A DNA stretch of 64,000 nt from Methanobrevibacter gottschalkii DSM 11977 (GTDB lineage Archaea; Methanobacteriota; Methanobacteria; Methanobacteriales; Methanobacteriaceae), in assembly GCF_003814835.1 (NCBI RefSeq), contig NZ_RKRG01000003.1:1-64000 (forward strand). Reading direction: 5' to 3'. The notes below the pieces were generated by a model, which worked only from the letters and a program-made list of their open reading frames with translations, was not told where the DNA came from and searched no databases. This document shows, piece after piece, positions 8,621 to 18,148 of this stretch (the stretch's first letter is position 1; each line of letters starts with the position of its first letter). The translations under genes were made by a program, and so were the position numbers.

Positions 8621-10083
8621 TTCCTAGAAACTTAAGCTTTTTTTTGATTTTTTTATTTTATACATTATTTTCCTCTTGTTTTATTTGATTCTTTAGTTAT
8701 TTATTTTAATAGTTTATTGAATAGTTTTAATTTATTTATGCATTGTTTTAATAATCATTTGTAGTTTATTTTAAATTTTTAGTTGTTATTAATATTTATA
8801 TGTGCTTGAAGTTTTTTTTGTCACGATTTTTAATAATTATGGGGTCGAATTCATGTATTCCTTTGATAAATTTGTTAAAGAATTTAGATTATTTGAGTAT
8901 TTTATATCAAAAAAATAAAATTACAGAAGAGAATAGATTCATTAGATATAAAAATGACTCAAAAAGAATATAGGGCATATATTCTTTCTCAAATAAGCTG
9001 TACTGGCTATAATTGAAACTATTAGATTTTTAACGTTAATGATGGATAAAGATTTTTAAACGATTTCAAACCGGGTAATTGGAAAACAACGAATGTTCAT
9101 TGACTCAAAAGTATTTATTGATATGTATGAATGTTTTATTGACAAATTATATGGTAAATTTTCGGAATTTTCCAAATATAAAGGATATATCATTGTATTT
9201 GTGAATTGGAGCATTGTTGATCTTCTCAATGTTACTTTAACCAGAAAAGGATTCTTTTTGGATGATAAAAACTTGTTTAAAGAAAAAAATTCGAGAAAGA
9301 GGCTCATGCTTTCTAGACATACATTCAAAACATATTTTAACAGCTAAAATAGTTGAAACAACAATAAATGAAGTAAATTTAATAATCGAACATTTAAAGA
9401 ATCTAAATGAAAGATTTGACATAAAAAAATTAATTACAATCTATAATCGAGGATATCATTCCATTGAGCTGATGGTGAAAACAATCGATTTAGGCTCTAA
9501 ATTTTTAATAAGGCTGCCAAAAAATGTATTTAAACACCAAAATCAAACAAATGATGAAATAATAAAATAAACCTAACAATCACATAGCATTAGTAGATAT
9601 TAGAAAAATAAATAAAGAATACTTGCAATAAATTTAATACCAGAATAAATCACAACTGATGATTTAAAAGAAGTATGTAGTAAAAATATTGACAGTTGAA
9701 ACAGGATTCGACAGATTAAAAAAATCTAATTGAAATTGAAGATTTCAGCGGGATCCGAAGAGAAAATAATCGAACAAGATTTTCCGCTCACATATTTGTT
9801 TATAATATTGCAATAACAATAAAAAATCATGCAGAAAACAATATAACAAAAACACTAAGAAAAAAGAATTTATCAGTCGAATTTCGCAAAAATAATGGGA
9901 AACATATATTCTTCGACTTAATATTTGAAACACAGATGAAAAAAAGAGAAATAATCAATTTATTGTTAATGAACCCTCTAAATAATTAACGCAATACAAA
10001 GAAAATCAATAGAAATATAACACGTTATTAAACAAGTAGAGTTAATAAAAAGCTTCACCTAAAAAATCTTAAGTTTCTAGGAA
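8621..10083. mobile_element. decayed IS4-type insertion sequence with intact terminal inverted repeats
   Basis: TTCCTAGAAACTTAAG at 8621-8636 is repeated exactly in inverted orientation at 10068-10083, defining an element of about 1463 bp. Inside is a single broken transposase gene on the plus strand. The ends are better preserved than the coding part. No clear target duplication can be read next to the repeats. Confidence 0.75.
8853..9989 (+). pseudogene. IS4-family transposase, multiply frameshifted
   Basis: Fragments of one DDE transposase appear in different frames. MYSFDKFVKEFRLFEYF opens at 8853. A middle piece reads TIYNRGYHSIELMVKTIDLG followed by FLIRLPKNVFKH at about 9430-9540, the Asp/RGY block of IS4 enzymes, here with the usual Asp replaced by Asn. 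A C-terminal piece at about 9730-9985 includes RTRFSAHIFVYNIAITIKNHA, the region of the catalytic glutamate. Stops and shifts between the pieces rule out an active enzyme. Confidence 0.75.
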
Positions 10084-10282
10084 TGCAAAATGTCCACAAA
10101 TTATAAATATCTTTCATTATAAACAAACTCCTATAGATGATGTTGTGTAAATAAAATACTTAACATGTGTTTTTTTATGCTTTAAATTTGGAATATTCGC
10201 ATTATGCAAGTACTACAACAGGTAATATACTTTGATGTTACACTTCTGAAAATTTAAACAATCTAATTGTGGGGCAGACAAT

Positions 10283-11032
10283 ATGAAAATGTGCAATCGT
10301 TGCGGTGCAGAAAATAAAGATAAAAGTAATTTTTGTTCAAACTGTGGTGCTATATTAAATAATCCTAAACCTACTCATAGCTATGATAAAAAATTAATAG
10401 AACGATTTATGGATGCTAATATAATTCTTAAATTAATCATAATCATTGTTGCAGTTTTTGTATTTTTTGTTGCTTCAGCATGGATAGGGCATATTTTTTT
10501 TGGAATGCCTTTGGAATTTTATACTGAGGGAGATGCAACTTATCATTTATCTCAATTTAATAAATTGGACCTTGATGGTGATGGCAATCTTACTTTTTAT
10601 GAAGTAAAAGGTTTAGCATCAGATATTTCGCAGGATAATCTTTCAGGGATATTTGATGCCGCCGATAAAAATAACAATGGTGTTTTAAAAGGATCTGAAT
10701 TTGATGGCTATCTTCAGTTTATTGATAAATATTATAAAGAATTAGGAAAGCAGCAAAAAGCTGAAAGAAAAAATTCAGCACAACAAAAAAGTAGTTCTTC
10801 TTCATCAAGTTCTAATCCATCATTTCAAGATGAGGGACATGAAATCTGCCCAGTGTGTGGTGGAAATCAATTTACTGAATTTTACAATTCACAATATGGT
10901 GAAATGAATTGGCAATGTGATTACTGTGGTGAAATATTTCGCAGTGATGATGAGTTTTATATAGATTATTGGGAATCAAATGGCATTAAGTGTATATTGC
11001 CTGCACTGGAGAATAATTTAGATATAATCTAG
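10283..11032 (+). CDS. zinc ribbon - transmembrane - EF-hand - zinc ribbon protein
   Basis: 249 residues with an unusual domain order. An N-terminal zinc ribbon (MCNRCGAENKDKSNFCSNCG) is followed by one membrane helix at about residues 52-74. Next come two calcium-binding EF-hand loops, LDLDGDGNLTFYE at about 96-108 and AADKNNNGVLKGSE at about 130-143. After them come a coiled Lys/Gln/Ser-rich linker with a serine run and a C-terminal zinc ribbon (CPVCGG.. CDYCGE). The EF-hands carry Asp at positions 1, 3 and 5 and an acidic residue at 12, so calcium binding is plausible. Which side of the membrane each ribbon faces is unclear. It is the first of three plus-strand zinc-ribbon genes and no characterised homologue is recognised. 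Confidence 0.72.
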   Translation: MKMCNRCGAENKDKSNFCSNCGAILNNPKPTHSYDKKLIERFMDANIILKLIIIIVAVFVFFVASAWIGHIFFGMPLEFYTEGDATYHLSQFNKLDLDGDGNLTFYEVKGLASDISQDNLSGIFDAADKNNNGVLKGSEFDGYLQFIDKYYKELGKQQKAERKNSAQQKSSSSSSSSNPSFQDEGHEICPVCGGNQFTEFYNSQYGEMNWQCDYCGEIFRSDDEFYIDYWESNGIKCILPALENNLDII

Positions 11033-11046
11033 TATTGGATGATATT

Positions 11047-12087
11047 ATGGAAGATGAAATTGTTTGTCCTAAATGTCATAAAAGAAATGATCTTCATAAA
11101 TTCTGCATTTATTGTGGTCATAAACTGTTGGATGATGATCAGATTGGATTAATTCTTGATAATCCTGAACAGTATTGTCTTAACTGTGGAAGACTTGTTA
11201 AGAAAGGCCAAAAGAAATGTGAATGCGGATATGAATTTAGTGATATAAACTGTCCAGAATGCAATTCAAAAAATTCATATACAAACAGATTCTGCACAAC
11301 ATGTGGAAAGAAACTTTGGACATCTAATGTGTATAATTATAAATATTCTAAACATCTTTTTGAAAAGCATATTCTGAAGGAAGTGTTACCATATTCATTA
11401 CGTAATACATCATTATACCAACGTCCCAAAATGGATTTTACACTTAATCATTTATTGTATTGCAATGAGTATCTTAATGGATTAAAAAGCGCTAAATCTA
11501 AAATAGATGAGTATTTATGTGAAATAGGTTCAAGATGGAAAGTTGTTTCTCCTAATTATTGTATAAATTGTATTAATATAATAAAGCCGGATGAATGCTC
11601 CTGTACAAAATGTGGATCGATTTTATTTGCGGATAAAAAAAGAGTTGATTGTCTTCAAACTAAAAATAAATATGTTAAACCTAAATTTGATAATGTGGAA
11701 TTGAAATGGACTTCAAAATTTTCTAATGATTATTTAGATTCTTTAGCTCCTGCAATCGGCGAATCACAGTTTGAATATAGGGAGAGACTTAAATGGGAAT
11801 TTGCTGAAAATAATTATCATAAAATAAGCATAATTGGCGCAATTGACCGTAAACGGAAAGATGAAGGCCGTAAAAGACAGATAGAAGAGCGTAAAAGACT
11901 GGAAGAAGAATATATAAGGCAATTTGGAGGAGGTTATTGTAGTTCAAGTTGCAGATATCACTACGAAGAAATTATAACTCCTCGCGGGATAAGTGCTGAT
12001 TATACTGATGATATGTATGGTGTTGACTATTGTTGTAGGTTAGGACATTTTGTATCTCATGGAAGTTTTTGTAAAGATTATGAATAG
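11047..12087 (+). CDS. multi-zinc-ribbon soluble protein
   Basis: 346 residues with at least four treble CxxC units: CPKCHKRND..FCIYCG, CLNCGRLVKKGQKKCECG, CPECNSKNSYTNRFCTTCG, and CINCINIIKPDECSCTKCG. No membrane helix is present. The C-terminal part has a highly charged RKRKDEGRKRQIEERKRLEE coiled segment and a final His/Cys-rich tail. Start: ATG at 11047 after GGATGAT; a TTG four codons earlier is less likely. It begins 14 bases after the preceding zinc-ribbon gene, so the two probably form one transcript. Function is unknown. Confidence 0.65.
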   Translation: MEDEIVCPKCHKRNDLHKFCIYCGHKLLDDDQIGLILDNPEQYCLNCGRLVKKGQKKCECGYEFSDINCPECNSKNSYTNRFCTTCGKKLWTSNVYNYKYSKHLFEKHILKEVLPYSLRNTSLYQRPKMDFTLNHLLYCNEYLNGLKSAKSKIDEYLCEIGSRWKVVSPNYCINCINIIKPDECSCTKCGSILFADKKRVDCLQTKNKYVKPKFDNVELKWTSKFSNDYLDSLAPAIGESQFEYRERLKWEFAENNYHKISIIGAIDRKRKDEGRKRQIEERKRLEEEYIRQFGGGYCSSSCRYHYEEIITPRGISADYTDDMYGVDYCCRLGHFVSHGSFCKDYE

Positions 12088-12151
12088 TAACATGAAAAAA
12101 TTAATTGTTAATTATTTAAAACAAAATAAATAAGTTATGGAGGGTTAAAAA

Positions 12152-12904
12152 ATGACAAATAAGATATGTTTTGAATGTGGAATTGAACAAGATGATGCAT
12201 TCAATTACTGCATAAATTGTGGGGCATTACTTTCTAATGAAAATGATGATTCATTATCAAACAGTAATGAATATAGATTGCCAGAAGATATTGAAAATCA
12301 AAATGATGAATATGATAATCTCAATGATGTAAAAACTTGTCCTAAATGCGGGATTGAACAGGAAATTTTTGCTAAGTTCTGCAGAAATTGTGGGGCTTCA
12401 TTTTCCAGTGAAAATAAGGATGAAATCACAATTAGATGTGAGTATTGTGGTGCTGAGTTAAATGATGAGGCATTCTGTCCTGATTGCGGAAAAGCCACTG
12501 GCATAACAATATGTACAAACTGCAGGCAAAAAATAGTGAATGAAGACTTTTGTTCTATTTGTGGATATCAAATTAATCATAAAATTAAAATATGTGCTAA
12601 TTGTGGAAGTAAAATCGATGCAATGGCTAAAGTCTGCGCACATTGCGGTGCAAAAATAATTAAAAAAAATCCTCTTATAGCATTAGGTTTTTCATTTGTT
12701 TTCCCAGGATTAGGCCAATTATATAATAATCAAAACCATAAAGGGTTTATTCTTATTATTGCTAATATAATTTCTTTTATATTGTGTTTTATTTTTATTG
12801 GAATAATATTAGTCATTTTAATATGGATATATGCAATGTATGATGCGGCCACTTCTGCAATAGCTATAAATAAGGGAGAAATTCTCGAGGACAAACTCTT
12901 TTAA
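12152..12904 (+). CDS. zinc-ribbon membrane protein with four to five ribbons and a TM2-like C-terminus
   Basis: 250 residues. The N-terminal 170 residues hold successive ribbons (CFECGIEQDDAFNYCINCG, CPKCGIEQEIFAKFCRNCG, CEYCGAELNDEAFCPDCG, CTNCRQKIVNEDFCSICG, CANCGSKIDAMAKVCAHCG). The C-terminus has two membrane helices separated by a short turn, with FPGLGQLYNNQNHKGFIL before them, which resembles the TM2/TM2D3-type module. A GGAGGG ribosome binding site precedes the ATG. It is 64 bases after the previous zinc-ribbon gene. Function is unknown. Confidence 0.72.
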   Translation: MTNKICFECGIEQDDAFNYCINCGALLSNENDDSLSNSNEYRLPEDIENQNDEYDNLNDVKTCPKCGIEQEIFAKFCRNCGASFSSENKDEITIRCEYCGAELNDEAFCPDCGKATGITICTNCRQKIVNEDFCSICGYQINHKIKICANCGSKIDAMAKVCAHCGAKIIKKNPLIALGFSFVFPGLGQLYNNQNHKGFILIIANIISFILCFIFIGIILVILIWIYAMYDAATSAIAINKGEILEDKLF

Positions 12905-13189
12905 ATTTAAATATATAATTTGTTAAGAAGTCGTATACTCTGATTATTTCATAAATTAAAGCATAGCTATTGATTATTTTGAAATTATATTACTATGAAA
13001 TTTATGAAGAATGCGTGTTATATTAGCTGAAGATTTTCTGGTGAATATTTACATTTTGAATTCATGTAATTTTCATATTGATTCAGAAATTGATAAATGG
13101 AATCATCAATACTGAAGTAGTATATGAAAAAATAGCTGTGGAAATAACTAATCAAATAGGTTGTAGTTTATATGTTAATTTTTTAGAAA
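12905..13189. other. intergenic DNA without an identified gene
   Basis: AT-rich stretch after the zinc-ribbon genes. A 69-codon open frame on the plus strand (13078-13287) has a TTG start, no ribosome binding site and no recognisable domain, and overlaps the palindrome cluster to its right. I do not treat it as a gene. Confidence 0.4.
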
Positions 13190-13400
13190 AGAGAGATAAT
13201 AGGTGTTTAACTGATGCATTAAACACCTCGTGTTTTGAGGAAAATTATGTATTTTGGCAGATTTTTAATTTTCCAACGACTTGTTGAATTAGAGAAATTG
13301 TGTAAAATCTAATTCAACGCATTCTGTTAAATATGGAGATTGTATTATTATTTGACTAATAATATAAGAGAATAATTTAGGTATTCCTAAATTTCATCTC
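13190..13400 (-). ncRNA. candidate structured small RNA, minus strand
   Basis: Between two candidate operators and a terminal hairpin lies about 200 bases with no usable reading frame but four stacked inverted repeats. These are GTTGAATTAGA/TCTAATTCAAC (13283-13318), GGAAAATTA/TAATTTTCC (13239-13274), AAACAC/GTGTTT (13221-13235) and AGGTGTTTAA/TTAAACACCT (13201-13228). The last two share bases and cannot form together. Read on the minus strand, the last hairpin is followed by a pyrimidine-rich stretch, like a terminator. A minus-strand TATA box at 13423-13430 would start transcription near 13400. This is a structural inference with no homologue known to me. Confidence 0.4.
13374..13393. promoter_or_regulatory. 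palindromic operator candidate, downstream site
   Basis: AATTTAGG TATT CCTAAATT, a perfect 8-bp inverted repeat lying just after the predicted minus-strand transcription start near 13400. It shares the TTTAGG/CCTAAA half-sites with the palindrome at 13443-13460. Confidence 0.45.
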
Positions 13401-13421
13401 TACTACTTAGTTGGTTGTCAT

Positions 13422-13431
13422 AGTATATAAA
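13422..13431 (-). promoter_or_regulatory. TATA box of the minus-strand small transcript
   Basis: Read on the minus strand this is ATTTATATAC. It lies between the two palindromes at 13443-13460 and 13374-13393 and downstream of the gatE terminator. The same bases read TATATAAA on the plus strand, but transcription that way would run antisense into gatE. Confidence 0.4.
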
Positions 13432-13442
13432 TGTATCTATTT

Positions 13443-13460
13443 TTTTAGGTTAACCTAAAA
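13443..13460. promoter_or_regulatory. palindromic operator candidate, DtxR/IdeR-box-like
   Basis: TTTTAGGTTAACCTAAAA, a perfect 18-bp palindrome 13 bases upstream of a minus-strand TATA box. The half-site TTAGGTTA matches the left half of the consensus bound by DtxR/IdeR-type metal-dependent repressors, a family also found in archaea. That this factor binds here is inference. Confidence 0.5.
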
Positions 13461-13467
13461 ATTTTTA

Positions 13468-13501
13468 AAAAAGAAGAAAATTTAGGAATGTTTCCTAAAT
13501 T
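13468..13501 (-). terminator. terminator of gatE
   Basis: On the minus strand, the perfect 10-bp stem AATTTAGGAA/TTCCTAAATT (13479-13501, loop of 3) overlaps the gatE stop codon and is followed by TTTTCTTCTTTTTT. This stem plus U-tract is the form of an intrinsic terminator. It shares the TTTAGG half-site with the neighbouring operators, so a regulatory role cannot be excluded. Confidence 0.6.
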
Positions 13502-15360
13502 AATTTTTGAATTTCTGAACGCACAGTTTTGTTAACCATGCCACCGTCAGCTTTTCCTTTAAGTTGTTTCATGCACATTCCCATTAAAGGACCCATAGCT
13601 CCCATTTGACGTTCTTTTACCATTCCTTCATTTTTAGCAACAATTTCAGAAATGATTTTTACAACATCATCTTCGCTAAGCATAGTTAAGTTGTTTATCT
13701 CTGCAATTTCAGCCACATCGCTTTCAGGTGCTTTAATTGTTTCAATTGCAAGTTTACGCACACTATCTTTTGCAATTTTGCCTTCTGCGAGTAAAGTGAA
13801 TATTTCTTTAAAGTGATCAAGACCTAACGCGGTAATGTCATGACCTTCTCTTTTGATCTCACGTAGATCATATGCAAGAAGTGATGCTACAGGTGTTGCA
13901 TCTATGCTAACATCAGCAATAATAGCTTCAAACATGTCTGCCTCTTGTCTTTTAACAAGCTGTGTTGCTAAATCTTCACTTAAATTATATTCTTTAATAA
14001 TTCTTGCTTGTTTAACGTCAGGCAATTCAGGTAGATTATTTGAAATAGGTTCAATTCTATCAGCAGTAATTTTAAACAACGGAATGTCAGTTTCAAGATA
14101 CATCCTATTTGCAGTTGGAAGGGGTCTCATATATTCAGTATTGCCATCTTCTAATGCTTTACGGGTTTCTTCAACCACACCATCTAGGCCAAGTGAAGCT
14201 CTTCTTTTAACTTCTTCAAGTGCTGATATTGCAATATCTTCATCGTGAGCTACAATAATAAACGCATCATCCTCACCAATGTTTAAGTAATCAGTCACGT
14301 TATCTACTTCTTCTTGGGTAATTCCGTATGCCGGTAACTCATCAGAGTGGAAAATACCAGATACTCCACGTTTTTTAGCATAGCTTGCAATTTCACTACC
14401 AAATCTTCTTCCAGGTTGCACTTCCCGACCAATTAAACCATCATAACCTTTTAAAACCACTGCTTTAATAGTTTCGGCCGATTTTAATATTTTGGATTCA
14501 GTGTCTTTGAATAATTCATCTAAATCATGGATTTCATCTAATACTTCTGCATTTCTAGCTACAAGTTCTTTTTTAATGTCAATTAAAACTAATTGCCTTT
14601 GGATTTCACGGTTTACAATTTCTGCCATTAAATCCAAGTCCTGCACACCTTTAATCTCTACACGTGCGCCTTCGGCAATGGAAATATTTAAATCTTGTCT
14701 GATAGTTCCAAGACCTCTTTTAACATTGGTGCTTCGCAATATTTGCCCAAGCATGTATGCAACTTCACGTACTTGATCAGGATGGTGCATTGAAGGGTCT
14801 GTTGTAACTTCAGCAAGAGGTATGCCTAATCTGTCTAATCTAAATTCAGTAAATCCATCTTTGGTTTCAATTCTTCTTGCCGCATCTTCTTCAAGACCAA
14901 GACTTTCGATTACAACTTTTCCGTATGGTGTTTCCAAGTATCCATCAGTTGCAACCATACCTGTCCTCTGGAACCCACCAGTGTTACTTCCATCAATAAC
15001 CTGTTTTCTCATTGTATGGAATTCATCAACAATGTGCATGTTCATTAAACAAGCTATTGTAATGCAAATGTCAAGCGCTTCTTCATTTAAACTGTGAGGT
15101 GGTTCATCGTCATTTTCAACAAGGCAGGTATGTTTTGCGAAGTTTTCGTATTTGAAATTTAAACCTCTTAAAGATTCTTGAAGTGCGGCTCTATCGATTT
15201 CTCCAAGTTCTGATTGGGTTGGTCTTAACTTTCTTTGAACTATTCCGTCAAAATCATCATCAACAAGTTCTGTTTTACAAGGACAGAATAATTTATGTTC
15301 ACTGTTTAGTTGTTGGTGAATTTCAAGTCCCATTTTCAATCCTAATTTTTCATAATCCAT
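13495..15360 (-). CDS. gatE: Glu-tRNA(Gln) amidotransferase subunit E
   Basis: With GatD it converts Glu-tRNA(Gln) to Gln-tRNA(Gln), the archaeal route to glutaminyl-tRNA. Seen: [12 protein letters not shown] at the start (GatB/E cradle domain), the [20 protein letters not shown] and [15 protein letters not shown] blocks, a central AspRS-like insertion (about residues 280-410, with [20 protein letters not shown]) that distinguishes GatE from GatB, and the C-terminal YqeY-like tRNA-binding tail ending [12 protein letters not shown]-like. It has 621 residues, normal for GatE. Start: ATG at 15360 four bases after the perfect Shine-Dalgarno AGGTGAT; the GTG at 15369 lies inside that site. It is immediately downstream of gatD. 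Confidence 0.95.
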   Translation of the reverse strand: MDYEKLGLKMGLEIHQQLNSEHKLFCPCKTELVDDDFDGIVQRKLRPTQSELGEIDRAALQESLRGLNFKYENFAKHTCLVENDDEPPHSLNEEALDICITIACLMNMHIVDEFHTMRKQVIDGSNTGGFQRTGMVATDGYLETPYGKVVIESLGLEEDAARRIETKDGFTEFRLDRLGIPLAEVTTDPSMHHPDQVREVAYMLGQILRSTNVKRGLGTIRQDLNISIAEGARVEIKGVQDLDLMAEIVNREIQRQLVLIDIKKELVARNAEVLDEIHDLDELFKDTESKILKSAETIKAVVLKGYDGLIGREVQPGRRFGSEIASYAKKRGVSGIFHSDELPAYGITQEEVDNVTDYLNIGEDDAFIIVAHDEDIAISALEEVKRRASLGLDGVVEETRKALEDGNTEYMRPLPTANRMYLETDIPLFKITADRIEPISNNLPELPDVKQARIIKEYNLSEDLATQLVKRQEADMFEAIIADVSIDATPVASLLAYDLREIKREGHDITALGLDHFKEIFTLLAEGKIAKDSVRKLAIETIKAPESDVAEIAEINNLTMLSEDDVVKIISEIVAKNEGMVKERQMGAMGPLMGMCMKQLKGKADGGMVNKTVRSEIQKLI

Positions 15361-15369
15361 CCTAATCAC

Positions 15370-16680
15370 CTAGTTTAAGAAATCTTTAATGGAAGATTTT
15401 TCACTAAATTCACCTGCAATATCTTCATGCATAATTTCTTTTACTTCATTGTAACTGTCACTTTGACCTAATGCCCAACATAATTTTACATAAGTAGTTT
15501 CAGGTGTCATGTCTACTCCGGAAATTACGCCAGAATCAATAATATTGCGTCCAGTTGAATAAACATTCATATTCACTCTTCCATATAGGCATTGTGAAGT
15601 CATAATGACCGGAATATTTTCATCTCTTGCTCTTTTAAATGAGTCAATTAAGTCATTGGGAACATGTCCAAGACCAGTTCCTTCAACAACAAGGCCTTTA
15701 TATCCATTATCAATGTGATATTCAATGTAATCAGAAGAAATTCCCGGGAAACTTTTAATAAATCCAACCTTTTCTTCAATATTTGCATTTAATTCTAACC
15801 CATTTACACCACGTTTGGTGTATGCATAATCCGGGTTAATGTTAATTTTTTTGTTTTCAATTTTAGCTATTGGTTGGGCATTAATACTTCTAAAAGTATC
15901 TCTTCTTGAGGTATGCATTTTTCTGACCTTAGTTCCCTTGTGCAAGTAAGTGTATTTGTCATTTAAGCTTCCATGCATGCATACACATACTTCTGCAATG
16001 TCAGATTTTGCAGCAACAACAGAATCAATCAGGTTAATGTTGGCATCGCTTGAAGGCCTATCTGAACTTCTTTGTGCACCAGTTAATATAATTGGCACTG
16101 GGGTTTTTAACATAAAACTTAATGCAGCTGCCGTATAATGCATTGTATCAGTACCATGGGCTATTACAACACCATCACTTCCATTTGAAATGTCATTAGC
16201 TATTTCACGAGCTGCTTTTACCCAGTATTCTGGTTTCATATCCTCACTTAATATATTATATAATGCTTTAACATTGTAGTTGGCATAATCCAATAATTCA
16301 GGATTTGCTTTTACAAGGTCTGAAGCTGTAAATGCCGGATGCACCGCTCCAGTCCTATAATCAATAACGGAGGACACTGTACCTCCAGTTGAAACAATTG
16401 AAATATTCTGTTTTTTTGGATCTGCTGGAATTTCACTTTTTCCAAATCCGATTTTAGGTTTTTCACCTTTTTCAATTAACTCAGCAGCAGTATTCTCAAT
16501 AGCTACTCCAATGTTGTATCCGCTGGATAATTTCAAGACTAAATATCCATCATCAGCATCCTCGGGCCTATCAAGTAAGATACCAGTATAGGTGATATCT
16601 TCCTTGTTTACTTGGATTTTATCCCCTATGCTTAAACCATAGGTTTCAATAAATTTCTCAGCATTTTCTTTGTAAGTCAT
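15370..16680 (-). CDS. gatD: Glu-tRNA(Gln) amidotransferase subunit D
   Basis: The asparaginase-like subunit that releases ammonia from glutamine or asparagine for GatE. Seen: an N-terminal barrel domain (residues 1-80), then the asparaginase fold with [21 protein letters not shown] carrying the first catalytic threonine, [20 protein letters not shown] carrying the Thr-Asp pair, and [16 protein letters not shown]. The length of 436 residues is normal. The stop codon lies within the gatE Shine-Dalgarno region, so the two are translationally linked; it begins 9 bases after vorA, so it may be read from the vor transcript. Confidence 0.95.
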   Translation of the reverse strand: MTYKENAEKFIETYGLSIGDKIQVNKEDITYTGILLDRPEDADDGYLVLKLSSGYNIGVAIENTAAELIEKGEKPKIGFGKSEIPADPKKQNISIVSTGGTVSSVIDYRTGAVHPAFTASDLVKANPELLDYANYNVKALYNILSEDMKPEYWVKAAREIANDISNGSDGVVIAHGTDTMHYTAAALSFMLKTPVPIILTGAQRSSDRPSSDANINLIDSVVAAKSDIAEVCVCMHGSLNDKYTYLHKGTKVRKMHTSRRDTFRSINAQPIAKIENKKININPDYAYTKRGVNGLELNANIEEKVGFIKSFPGISSDYIEYHIDNGYKGLVVEGTGLGHVPNDLIDSFKRARDENIPVIMTSQCLYGRVNMNVYSTGRNIIDSGVISGVDMTPETTYVKLCWALGQSDSYNEVKEIMHEDIAGEFSEKSSIKDFLN

Positions 16681-16689
16681 TAAATCACA

Positions 16690-18135
16690 CTATGAATTGT
16701 TTTTCAACCATTCTGCTCCTGCTTTTAAAACATCAATGTTCACATCAATTACTTTTGGTTTTGAAGCAAACATATCACGAATAGCATTTTCATAAGATTC
16801 ACGTTTTAAAGCATCAGTTAATTCAGTCAATCCACCGAGTAATGCGGTATTTGCAGTTCTTGCATTTCCATGTTCTTCTGCAATGTCCACACAAGGCATT
16901 GCAATTACATTGACATCTCTATCAGTTTCAAATTCACCAATTTTTGAATCGTAAAGTATTGTTCCTCCAGTTTTTACATCTTGTGAGAATTGTTCTAGGG
17001 AAGGTTTATTTAATGCAATAAGAATATCCATTTCATCAACAACGGGAGTCCCAATGGTTTCATTTGAAATTACAACTGAACAATTGGATTTTCCTCCTCT
17101 TTGTTCTGGTCCATAACTAGGATACCATGAAACATGTTTTCCTTCATCACAAGCAGCATGAGCAATAGTAAGCCCTGCACTTAATACTCCTTGACCGCCA
17201 AATCCGGATACTTTAATACTGGTTGAACTGATGCTTGCATCATCAACATAACCGGAGTTTCCATCTCTATTTACATTGAATACTTTGTCTAATGTTTCAG
17301 TGGAAAAATCACTAACTGGTCTTTGGATAGATTCTCTTTTGTATAAATCATTTCTGAAATTTTTAACGGGGAACTCTTTTTCCATTTGTTCCTCAATAAA
17401 TTTTTGAGCACTTTTCACATCTTGTTTTAAGTTAGTAGGACAGGGGGATAAGATTTCAACAAATGAATATCCTTTCCCTTCTTTTTGAACAGTTAATGCT
17501 TGCTTAATGGCATATTTTGCAAGTCTGATTTTCAATGGATTTGCAAGAGAAACTCTTTCAATGTATACTGGAGCTTTTAAAGTGTTAATTAGCTCACACA
17601 TATGGGTAGGGTGTCCTGTATAATTAGGATCTCTTCCGGTTTGGCAAGTGACAGTTTTTTCTCCAACTAATGTTGTTGGAGCCATTTGTCCACCGGTCAT
17701 TCCGTATACAGTATTGTTTACAAAGAATACTGCAATTTTTTCCCCTCTGTTAGCCGCTTGCAAGGTTTCATTTAAACCGATGGATGCGAGGTCTCCATCT
17801 CCTTGGTAGCTCATAACAATTGAGTTATCTTCTGCTCTTGAAATACCAGTAGCTACTGCAGGTGCTCTTCCATGAGCAGTTTGAAAGTTTCCACAGTTAA
17901 AATAGAAGTATGCGTATACTGAACATCCGACAGGAGAAATCATAACGCATCGATCTTGTATTCCAAGTTCATCCATACATTCTGCGATTAATTTATGTAT
18001 AATTCCGTGTCCACAACCAGCACAATAGTGAGTTGATTGGATGTTGTTTCCTTTTCTTGGATATTCTTCTAAAAGGGATTGTGGATTTCTACGTACTTTT
18101 AATTCATAATCTTTACCAATTTCTTTATCACTCAT
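16690..18135 (-). CDS. vorA: 2-oxoisovalerate ferredoxin oxidoreductase, fused beta-gamma subunit
   Basis: The thiamine-diphosphate subunit of a 2-oxoacid:ferredoxin oxidoreductase fused to the gamma subunit. Seen: THYCAGCGHGIIHKLI and GDGDLASIGLNETLQAANRG followed by NNTVYGMTGGQMAPTT (thiamine and magnesium binding) in the N-terminal 300 residues, then KVSGFGGQGVLSAGLTIAHA with WYPSYGPEQRGGKSNC as the gamma domain. This beta-gamma fusion is known for the three-subunit VOR of Methanothermobacter, whereas KOR and POR use separate subunits, so VOR is preferred. Start: ATG at 18135 after GAGG; a TTG seven codons earlier overlaps the vorB stop. The enzyme probably runs in the CO2-fixing direction. 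Confidence 0.85.
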   Translation of the reverse strand: MSDKEIGKDYELKVRRNPQSLLEEYPRKGNNIQSTHYCAGCGHGIIHKLIAECMDELGIQDRCVMISPVGCSVYAYFYFNCGNFQTAHGRAPAVATGISRAEDNSIVMSYQGDGDLASIGLNETLQAANRGEKIAVFFVNNTVYGMTGGQMAPTTLVGEKTVTCQTGRDPNYTGHPTHMCELINTLKAPVYIERVSLANPLKIRLAKYAIKQALTVQKEGKGYSFVEILSPCPTNLKQDVKSAQKFIEEQMEKEFPVKNFRNDLYKRESIQRPVSDFSTETLDKVFNVNRDGNSGYVDDASISSTSIKVSGFGGQGVLSAGLTIAHAACDEGKHVSWYPSYGPEQRGGKSNCSVVISNETIGTPVVDEMDILIALNKPSLEQFSQDVKTGGTILYDSKIGEFETDRDVNVIAMPCVDIAEEHGNARTANTALLGGLTELTDALKRESYENAIRDMFASKPKVIDVNIDVLKAGAEWLKNNS

Positions 18136-18148
18136 TTTTTCCACATCC

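Noticed and set aside
13078-13287. 69-codon plus-strand open frame
   Set aside because: TTG start, no ribosome binding site, no domain, and it overlaps the palindrome cluster that is better explained as a minus-strand structured RNA.
14492-15097. Plus-strand open frames inside gatE, gatD, vor and other long genes
   Set aside because: They are shadows of the opposite-strand genes, have no ribosome binding sites and no recognisable domains.
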